DNA of 6,348 nucleotides from NCBI GenBank assembly GCA_050010135.1, contig JBEKLP010000110.1:1-6348 (forward strand), in the 5' to 3' direction. Source of the DNA: FEN-1073 sp050010135 (GTDB taxonomy: Bacteria > Chloroflexota > Anaerolineae > Anaerolineales > RBG-16-64-43). Positions 1 to 4,228 of the stretch are shown in pieces. The notes under the pieces were generated by a model. It was not told the origin of the DNA. It made no database searches and saw only the letters and a list, made by a program, of their open reading frames with translations. The translations under genes and the position numbers were made by a program. Each line of letters begins with the position of its first letter. Position 1 is the stretch's first letter.

Positions 1-459
1 ACCGTGCGCGGACGGAGCGAATACAAGGCGGAGTTGGCGGGATTACTGGGAGGACGGGCGGCGGAGGAAATCGTTTTCAACGATATCACCACCGGCGCCT
101 CTTCCGACATGGAGCGCGCGACCAAAACCGCCCGCAATATGGTCACCCGCTGGGGAATGAGCGACCGCCTGGGACCGATGGTGTACGGCCAGAAGGAAGA
201 GCTGATCTTCCTCGGGCGAGAGATCTCCGAGCAGCGCGATTATTCGGACCAGGTGGCGAACGAGATCGACGAAGAAGTCCGCAAGCTGGTGAATGACGCC
301 TTCGAGGTGTCCAAAAGCCTGCTGCTGAAATATCGCGAGGAGCTTGACCGCGTCGCCGGAAAGCTCATCGAGGTGGAAACGCTCGACGAGGAGGAGTTCA
401 ACCGGATCTTCCCCGCTCCGCAGCCCAAACGCAGCGGCACACCGATCCCGCGCGGGTAG
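1..459 (+). CDS. ftsH: ATP-dependent zinc metalloprotease FtsH, C-terminal part (partial at 5' end)
   Basis: This is the last 152 codons of FtsH, a membrane-anchored AAA+ protease that degrades misfolded or short-lived membrane and cytosolic proteins. The reading frame is open from base 1, so the gene starts upstream of the window. Seen here are the second half of the M41 peptidase domain, with the LLGGRAAEEI segment, then TTGASSDMERAT. The Asp of GASSD (codon 106-108) matches the third zinc ligand of the family. ARNMVTRWGMS and FLGREIS follow, then a helical tail ending in a Pro-rich stretch and a TAG stop. The AAA+ module, the membrane segments and the HEXXH zinc motif would lie upstream and cannot be checked. 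The tail length after the peptidase domain looks normal. Identification is secure. A candidate terminator follows directly, so this is probably the end of its transcript. Confidence 0.97.
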   Translation, partial: TVRGRSEYKAELAGLLGGRAAEEIVFNDITTGASSDMERATKTARNMVTRWGMSDRLGPMVYGQKEELIFLGREISEQRDYSDQVANEIDEEVRKLVNDAFEVSKSLLLKYREELDRVAGKLIEVETLDEEEFNRIFPAPQPKRSGTPIPRG

Positions 460-474
460 GGAATAATTCATCCT

Positions 475-506
475 CCGCCGATCCGAAATCAGACCGGCGG
501 TTTTTT
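475..506 (+). terminator. Candidate intrinsic terminator after ftsH
   Basis: CCGCCG (475-480) pairs with CGGCGG (495-500) across a 14-nt loop, and six T follow (501-506). It starts 16 nt after the ftsH stop. The stem is GC-only but short and the loop is long, so the strength is uncertain; the T run directly after the stem is the best support. Confidence 0.6.
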
Positions 507-674
507 AACTTGATGATAAGAAAGGAACTCCGGAAAAATCTCGTAATTGCCTGGTCGCGAAGATCCCGGGAAGAGCAATTCAACCCTTGGGCGGAAGTGT
601 TCCATTACCGTTCCATCATTACGGCTACGCCGCCGCCTCCGACAGCCACCCCAGCGACTCGCCGTCCGCGCCGT

Positions 675-707
675 GCGTGGGGCGATCCAATAGCCCAATC
701 CCCACGC
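675..707. repeat. 8-bp perfect inverted repeat in the DedA upstream region
   Basis: GCGTGGGG (675-682) pairs perfectly with CCCCACGC (700-707) across a 17-nt loop. A pyrimidine-rich stretch, TTTCTTCTTTC (710-720), follows, with no uninterrupted T run. It could be a weak terminator that insulates the next promoter, or a protein-binding site. It lies upstream of the TATAAT box, so it is not in the leader RNA of the downstream gene if that promoter is the one used. Confidence 0.4.
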
Positions 708-768
708 GATTTCTTCTTTCACTTTATTAATTTCCCGTTTATATTCCGGGCGCCGCCGGTCGATGGGT

Positions 769-774
769 TATAAT
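769..774 (+). promoter_or_regulatory. Candidate -10 box for the DedA gene
   Basis: A perfect TATAAT lies 47 bp before the ATG at 822. No good -35 hexamer is found at 16-18 bp; the nearest TTG-like element, TTCCGG (744-749), is at a 19-bp spacing. If used, transcription would start near 781 and leave a leader of about 40 nt. Confidence 0.45.
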
Positions 775-821
775 GCTCCAGCCCGTACCTTGGGAATTAA
801 GAGAATGGATAAAGGCAACGC

Positions 822-1484
822 ATGGGTTTTGATCTAATTGGAATCATCCGAACGTTTGGATACCTGGGGATTATCGCGATCATCTTCGCCGAGTCCGGAT
901 TGTTTTTTGGATTCTTCCTCCCGGGGGACAGCCTCCTGCTCACCGCGGGCCTGCTCGCCGCGCGGGGGGAATTAAGCCTTGTTATTCTTCTGCTCACGCT
1001 TCCCTTCGCGGCGGTGCTGGGGGACAACGTCGGCTTCTGGTTTGGCAAGAAAGTGGGACCGCCGATTTTCAACCGGGATAATTCGCTCCTCTTCCGCCGG
1101 AAGAATCTTTTGGCGGCCAAATCCTTCTACGACAAGCACGGGGGAAAAACGATCACCCTGGCGCGTTTCATGCCTTTCATCCGCACGTTTGTGCCGATCG
1201 TGGCCGGCGCGGTCGAGATGGAATACCGCCGGTTCTTTTTCTTCAATTTATTGGGCGGTTTGGTCTGGGCGGCGGGGGTGACCTTGGCAGGATACTTCCT
1301 GGGCCAATCCTTCCCGCCCGACGTGCTCGACCGGTACTTCCTATTAATTATTGTGCTGGTTATTTTCATATCCGCGCTCCCGGCCATGGTCCACGCCTGG
1401 AAAGAATACCGTCACGAGGCTTGGAATTTTATTGTCCAGCGCTGGAACAGATTGTGGGATAAAAACCCGGAACCGAACGAATAG
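822..1484 (+). CDS. DedA / SNARE-associated (VTT domain) family membrane protein
   Basis: A 220-residue integral membrane protein of the DedA family, whose members act as proton-coupled transporters or lipid scramblases and support membrane homeostasis. Start ATG 822 has AAAGG (811-815) six bases upstream. Hydrophobic segments lie at about residues 12-34, 51-68, 138-160 and 172-190. The re-entrant-loop signatures are present: E24 in FAESGLFFG and D36 in LPGDS (12 apart), then R115 and R121 in the ARFMPFIRTFVPIVAG segment (6 apart). The same spacings are found for the essential acidic and arginine residues of E. coli YqjA. The C-terminus is a charged, Trp-containing tail (about 191-220) that should be cytosolic. 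The gene lies 66 bp before the FmdB-type gene on the same strand and may be co-transcribed with it. The family is secure; the substrate cannot be told. Confidence 0.93.
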   Translation: MGFDLIGIIRTFGYLGIIAIIFAESGLFFGFFLPGDSLLLTAGLLAARGELSLVILLLTLPFAAVLGDNVGFWFGKKVGPPIFNRDNSLLFRRKNLLAAKSFYDKHGGKTITLARFMPFIRTFVPIVAGAVEMEYRRFFFFNLLGGLVWAAGVTLAGYFLGQSFPPDVLDRYFLLIIVLVIFISALPAMVHAWKEYRHEAWNFIVQRWNRLWDKNPEPNE

Positions 1485-1550
1485 GAGAGGATCCCGCATT
1501 CGATCGGCGGAATTATCCCCGACCCCAAAGCAGGATTTAAAGAACCATAC

Positions 1551-1880
1551 ATGCCCACTTACACTTACCGCTGCACCAACTGCGGCGTTGAATTCGACCA
1601 ATATCAAAGTTTTTCCGATGTTCCCCTGGTAAAGTGCCCGGAATGCGGAAAGAAAACGCTGCGCAAGCTGTTCGTCCCCGTCGGTATTATCTTCAAGGGC
1701 AAAGGTTTCTACGCCACGGATAACCGGTCTCCCTCGGGCCAATCCAATGGACCGAAAGAGAAAAAGGAAACTGCCACGGAGAAGACGGATTCCGCGGCTC
1801 CGGCCCCCGCTTCCACCGAAGGCCCCAAGACGAAAGCCTCCTTGGAAAAACCAGGAGACAAATCCGGAGAGAACGCGTAA
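1551..1880 (+). CDS. FmdB-family zinc ribbon protein
   Basis: A 109-residue protein whose first 60 residues form an FmdB-type zinc ribbon. It opens MPTYTYRC; C8 and C11 form the first CxxC knuckle, C29 and C32 the second (CPECG), which should bind one zinc. The family's trailing motif is present in GIIFKGKGFYATD (residues 45-57). Residues 60-109 are a low-complexity Lys/Glu/Pro/Ala/Ser tail, probably disordered and common in this family. FmdB was named as a putative regulator in methylotrophs, but most homologs have no established role, so no function is claimed. There is no strong ribosome site; the nearest AGGA (1532-1535) is rather far from ATG 1551. The start is nevertheless supported because MPxYxYxC is the canonical N-terminus. 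It may share a transcript with the DedA gene. Confidence 0.93.
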   Translation: MPTYTYRCTNCGVEFDQYQSFSDVPLVKCPECGKKTLRKLFVPVGIIFKGKGFYATDNRSPSGQSNGPKEKKETATEKTDSAAPAPASTEGPKTKASLEKPGDKSGENA

Positions 1881-1891
1881 AGAGGATAACC

Positions 1892-1958
1892 TCCGCGGAG
1901 AGGATAAGGGGCCACGGAAAGAAAAATTAATCATCCGTGATCTTCGTACCCTCTGTGG
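1892..1958. repeat. Nested imperfect palindrome, probable dispersed repeat remnant
   Basis: The outer arms CCGCGGAG (1894-1901) and CTCTGTGG (1951-1958) pair over 8 positions with two G-T wobbles. The inner arms CACGGA (1914-1919) and TCCGTG (1934-1939) pair perfectly around an A/T-rich 14-nt loop. The left end is also a 10-bp palindrome, CTCCGCGGAG (1892-1901), and AGAGGATAA occurs twice (1882-1890, 1900-1908). It begins 11 bp after the FmdB gene's stop. From general knowledge, intergenic palindromes built from CCGCGGAG...CTCTGTGG words are common in environmental bacterial genomes, so I infer a dispersed non-coding repeat. Copy number cannot be judged here. Confidence 0.5.
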
Positions 1959-2004
1959 AATCATTTAAGCATCAAGATTCATTCCATCAAAGGATCCGCA
2001 AACA

Positions 2005-2037
2005 CCGCATCCGGAACTCGCCCGCTCGAGGATGCGG
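2005..2037. repeat. 8-bp perfect hairpin between convergent genes
   Basis: CCGCATCC (2005-2012) pairs perfectly with GGATGCGG (2030-2037) across a 17-nt loop. There is no T run on either strand, so it is not a classical intrinsic terminator. It lies where the FmdB transcript and the opposing metallo-hydrolase transcript would converge. It could slow or end transcription from either side, or be part of the repeat cluster beginning at 1892. Confidence 0.4.
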
Positions 2038-2055
2038 GAACCGGCGGAAAAATTT

Positions 2056-2074
2056 ATTGATTCTCAAAATCAAT
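2056..2074. repeat. AT-rich 7-bp inverted repeat
   Basis: ATTGATT (2056-2062) pairs with AATCAAT (2068-2074) around the 5-nt centre CTCAA. The operator-like symmetry contrasts with the GC-rich surroundings, but it sits between gene ends, where an operator has no obvious target. Confidence 0.35.
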
Positions 2075-2137
2075 CCGAAACAAGAATTTATCGGTATGAT
2101 CGCAACTTAACGGGGGTTAACGAAGGAAAACCATCGG

Positions 2138-2153
2138 GGCTTCCCGTGAAGCC
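2138..2153 (-). terminator. Weak hairpin after the minus-strand operon
   Basis: GGCTTC (2138-2143) and GAAGCC (2148-2153) form a 6-bp stem with a 4-nt loop, starting 2 bp past the TAG stop of the minus-strand small gene. On the minus strand the first T run (TTTT, 2130-2127) comes 7 nt after the stem, so it is a poor match to an intrinsic terminator. Confidence 0.3.
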
Positions 2154-2155
2154 GC

Positions 2156-2461
2156 CTACATTTGAAATCCGTTCCGTGCGCGGACCACCTTGTAGGCAAA
2201 ATTTTCCACGTAGTTCATCAGCTTTTCGGAAATTTCCTGCCACTGGGCGGAGGCGAGGAATTTATCCATCGCATCCATATCCGGGGCGATCCCGCCCACG
2301 GTGATCTGCGGTCCGTCGCCATACGCCGTGTACCATGCGTCGGTGGGTTCCACACCCATCTTCTGCATCCCGGGCAGGAATTCGCGCACGATAAATTCGA
2401 AATATTCCTGCGCCTGCCCCGGCAGAATATCCCAGGTCATCAGGAGCTTCACCGGCGTCAT
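2156..2461 (-). CDS. Small protein, likely ferredoxin-like dimeric alpha/beta-barrel fold
   Basis: A 101-residue soluble protein with no signal peptide. I recognise no named family for certain. The pattern is that of a dimeric alpha/beta barrel (ABM/NIPSNAP/EthD-like): strand (VKLLMTWDI, residues 4-12), long amphipathic helix (about 15-36, AQEYFEFIVREFLPGM), strand pair (about 43-57, WYTAYGDGPQITVGG), then a helical half containing the FLASAQWQEI segment (68-77) and a final strand (YKVV). Aromatic and Met residues could line a barrel cavity, but no catalytic residue can be named. Its ATG overlaps the stop of the upstream metallo-hydrolase (ATGA), with GAGG just before it, so translation is probably coupled. 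This suggests a shared task with the hydrolase. What the pair does is not known to me. Confidence 0.88.
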   Translation of the reverse strand: MTPVKLLMTWDILPGQAQEYFEFIVREFLPGMQKMGVEPTDAWYTAYGDGPQITVGGIAPDMDAMDKFLASAQWQEISEKLMNYVENFAYKVVRARNGFQM

Positions 2462-3126
2462 GCGCCTCGCTTGTAATCCAGGACCACCACGTGGGTTTCT
2501 TCCGGAAGGTCGGGACGCGTGACCTTCAGTGATTCCTGAGGCTGGGGTGCGGAGAGCCCCATCTCTTTTAGAAACTTGCTGAGCGTATCGAGCTTGAGGG
2601 TGATTTCGGGGGTGCGGTAATGCATGGGCACGACGATGGACGGCTCGAGCAGGCTGATGACTTCGGCCGCCTGCGAGGCGTTCAGACCGGTTCCACCGCC
2701 GATGGGCACCAGTGCAATGTCCACCGCACCAAGGGTTTCGATCTGCTGCTGGGTGGGCACGTAATCCAGGTCACCCATATGCGCCACGGTCAGCCCGTTG
2801 AAGTCGATCAGATAAAGGGTGTTGGGATCCTTGCGCGGGGGCGATTTCTTTTTCCCGGCCGCCGCTTCCACCTCATGGTGGGTGGCAATACCGGTGATGA
2901 ACACGCCGCCGATTTCAAACTCGCCCGGACCGCTGATGATGCGCTTTTCCCCCTTCACCGCTTCCACGCAATTGTGGCCCGGCGCGTCGTGCGAAACGCA
3001 GACGATATCGGCCTTCAGGCGCAGCGTTCCGTAGCCGACGCTGTCGTCGTACGGATCGACCACAACCGAAGCCATGCCACGCTCGCTGAACCGGAAGCAC
3101 GAGAGACCATACCAGACGATTTCCAT
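2458..3126 (-). CDS. Metallo-beta-lactamase-fold hydrolase (PF13483/UlaG-like) with altered metal motif
   Basis: A 222-residue protein of the metallo-beta-lactamase superfamily, resembling the PF13483/UlaG-like group. The start at 3126 is chosen because GGAGG lies 7 nt upstream and because the sequence from MEIVWYGLSCFRF fits the first strands of the fold; the frame stays open further upstream (to 3354) but gives only low-complexity residues. Seen: D24 in VVVDPYDD, the metal-motif region SHDAPGH (45-51), GPGEFEIGGVFI (66-77), THHE (82-85), D119 in HMGDLDY and H169 in VPMHY. The usual HxHxDH is here H46-D-A48-P-G50-H51, so the second His and the Asp are missing. D119, H169, H51 and a His at 83/84 could still bind one metal. 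A Lys/Pro loop (91-99) is probably an insertion. It is the first gene of a two-gene operon. Confidence 0.92.
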   Translation of the reverse strand: MEIVWYGLSCFRFSERGMASVVVDPYDDSVGYGTLRLKADIVCVSHDAPGHNCVEAVKGEKRIISGPGEFEIGGVFITGIATHHEVEAAAGKKKSPPRKDPNTLYLIDFNGLTVAHMGDLDYVPTQQQIETLGAVDIALVPIGGGTGLNASQAAEVISLLEPSIVVPMHYRTPEITLKLDTLSKFLKEMGLSAPQPQESLKVTRPDLPEETHVVVLDYKRGA

Positions 3127-3148
3127 GGATAATCCTCCGCGGGTATGG

Positions 3149-3154
3149 ATTATA
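3149..3154 (-). promoter_or_regulatory. Candidate -10 box for the metallo-hydrolase operon
   Basis: TATAAT reads on the minus strand from 3154 to 3149, 22 bp before the ATG at 3126; transcription would start near 3142 with a leader of about 16 nt that just includes the GGAGG ribosome site. The -35 at 17 bp (CGAATG) is poor. On the plus strand the overlapping TATACT (3151-3156) could serve the divergent gene at 3179, so the two directions may compete. Confidence 0.45.
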
Positions 3155-3178
3155 CTCGAGTAAGGGAATCGCATTCGG

Positions 3179-4096
3179 ATGAAGGACGATTCGCTTCGGC
3201 TTACGGTTTTCGAAATCGGCGGCGGCAAGGTTGATTGGCCCGCGGGAATAGATTCCCCCGCCGAGCCCGCCGCCAGTCCGGTCGCCGGCGCTGGATCCCC
3301 CCTGGGGGGAGAAGGAACTGCGCCTCCGGCCAGAGCTCTCGAACCGGCCGGCACCGCGAAAACCGGAACGACAGAGCTTTTCCAACGGGCGCTGCTTACC
3401 CTCCCGCCGGTAAAATCCTACGCCGACGCCCAACTCGATGACACCCAGGCCCTTCGGCGCCATACCTTGCGCTGGAGGCCGCCGCTCCGTTTCTCCGTGC
3501 GCGCGCGCACGTCAATCCCCGCACCTCTCGGAACGTTTGGTTTTGGATTCTGGAACGATCCGTTTTCTCTCTTCCTGGGAATGGGCGGCGGGGCGCGCAA
3601 GCTCCCATCCGCGCCGCAGTGCGCCTGGTTTTTCTACGGCTCGCCGCCGCTCGATTTGCCGCTCGCCGACGGCGTCCCCGGATGGGGATGGAAAGCGGCG
3701 ACGCTCCGCTTTCGGAACATCCCCGCTCCGGTCCTTGCGCCGATCGCTGTTGGCGGGGTAGTGCTGGTAAGTTTGCCTCCTTTGCGGCGGTGGGCGCTGG
3801 CGCAAGCGCGGCGGGTCTACCGAGCCGAGGAACGGCTGCTCCCAATCGATCCTTCGCAATGGCACACATACACCATCGAATGGCATCTTCCGTCCGTGGG
3901 TTTCTTCGTCGACGGCGTCGAAGTGCTGCGCTCATTCCATCCCCCCCTGCCCCCGCTCGGATTGGTCCTATGGATCGACAACCAATATGCGGTCGCTTCG
4001 GCGGAAAAGGGATTCGGTTTCGGCGTGCTGGCGCTTGAGCGGGAGCAGACCCTCGAACTGGAGGCGGCACGGATTGAAAGGGGCATACCCGCGTGA
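3179..4096 (+). CDS. Concanavalin-like (GH16/LamG-type) protein without a visible catalytic motif
   Basis: A 305-residue protein with no clear signal peptide. The ATG at 3179 is the only canonical start before the domain; an in-frame TAA lies at 3161-3163. Residues about 20-65 are Pro/Ala/Gly-rich and probably disordered. From about 66 a beta-rich domain starts: YADAQLDD (81-88), LRWRPPLRFSVRAR (97-110), FGFGFWNDPF (120-129), a Gly-rich turn, WFFYGSPP (150-157), and WHTYTIEWHLPSVGFFVDG (228-246). That last segment is the typical penultimate strand pair of GH16/LamG jelly rolls. The GH16 catalytic pattern ExDxxE is not seen, so sugar binding or a structural role is more likely than hydrolysis. 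Residues 182-200 are hydrophobic (PAPVLAPIAVGGVVLVSLP) and could touch a membrane. It is divergent from the metallo-hydrolase (52 bp apart) and ends just before selC. Confidence 0.82.
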   Translation: MKDDSLRLTVFEIGGGKVDWPAGIDSPAEPAASPVAGAGSPLGGEGTAPPARALEPAGTAKTGTTELFQRALLTLPPVKSYADAQLDDTQALRRHTLRWRPPLRFSVRARTSIPAPLGTFGFGFWNDPFSLFLGMGGGARKLPSAPQCAWFFYGSPPLDLPLADGVPGWGWKAATLRFRNIPAPVLAPIAVGGVVLVSLPPLRRWALAQARRVYRAEERLLPIDPSQWHTYTIEWHLPSVGFFVDGVEVLRSFHPPLPPLGLVLWIDNQYAVASAEKGFGFGVLALEREQTLELEAARIERGIPA

Positions 4097-4102
4097 TAGA
4101 AT
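4074..4102 (+). promoter_or_regulatory. Sigma70-type promoter of selC
   Basis: TTGAAA (4074-4079) and TAGAAT (4097-4102) are separated by exactly 17 bp. The -10 is preceded by TGA, giving an extended -10 (TGnTAGAAT); that TGA is also the stop codon of the upstream gene (4094-4096). Predicted transcription start is about 4109, some 8 nt before the tRNA's first base. It is the best promoter match I found in the window. Confidence 0.75.
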
Positions 4103-4116
4103 GCGCGGACGTCCGG

Positions 4117-4210
4117 GGGGGTGGCTGGGTCCCGGTGGGCTCCCCGGTCTTCAAAACCGGCGGCGGGTCGCTTGCCGAGCCGCGGTGGGTTCGACTCCCA
4201 TCCATCCCCG
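4117..4210 (+). tRNA. selC: Selenocysteine tRNA, anticodon TCA
   Basis: tRNA-Sec carries serine that is converted to selenocysteine and inserted at in-frame UGA codons by SelB. The 94-nt fold has every hallmark. The acceptor stem is 8 bp (4117-4124 with 4202-4209, one G-T). The D stem is 6 bp (4127-4132 with 4137-4142) and closes a 4-nt loop, CGGT. The anticodon stem CCGGT/ACCGG (4144-4148, 4156-4160) closes loop CTTCAAA with TCA at 4151-4153. The variable arm is 24 nt (4161-4184) with a CGGC/GCCG stem. The T stem is 5 bp with loop TTCGACT (4190-4196), and discriminator G is 4210. The 8+5 stack and 6+4 D arm separate it from Ser, Leu or suppressor tRNAs. The next bases are CCT, so CCA is not encoded and must be added enzymatically. 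No selA, selB or selD is in view. Confidence 0.96.
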
Positions 4211-4228
4211 CCTCCCTAAAGCGAGATC

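Larger units (their letters stand above)
460..821 (+). other. 362-bp non-coding gap between ftsH and the DedA gene
   Basis: No convincing gene is seen. A frame open from 510 to 773 has a start but no recognisable domain, no good ribosome site and a Pro/Arg-rich composition typical of translated non-coding DNA. The gap holds the candidate ftsH terminator (475-506), a GTTCCAT direct repeat (599-605 and 610-616, 11-bp period), a GC-rich stretch (about 625-680), an 8-bp hairpin (675-707) and a TATAAT box (769-774) for the downstream gene. Confidence 0.7.

Noticed and set aside
510..773. 87-residue frame in the ftsH-DedA gap
   Set aside because: Pro/Arg/Thr-rich composition, no domain and no ribosome site; the DNA it covers holds hairpins and ends in a promoter-like box.
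2058..2072. Fur-box-like 7-1-7 palindrome (TGATTCT-C-AAAATCA)
   Set aside because: It matches the Fur consensus at most positions but lies between the 3' ends of convergent genes, where no promoter is seen, so an operator call is not supported.
3127..3354. N-terminal extension of the metallo-hydrolase to 3354
   Set aside because: The extra residues are low complexity and overlap the divergent gene; a strong ribosome site fixes the start at 3126.
3396..4205. 269-residue minus-strand frame opposite the lectin-like gene and selC
   Set aside because: Arg/Pro/Ala-rich antisense product that also crosses the tRNA gene; the plus strand has a real domain and a tRNA.
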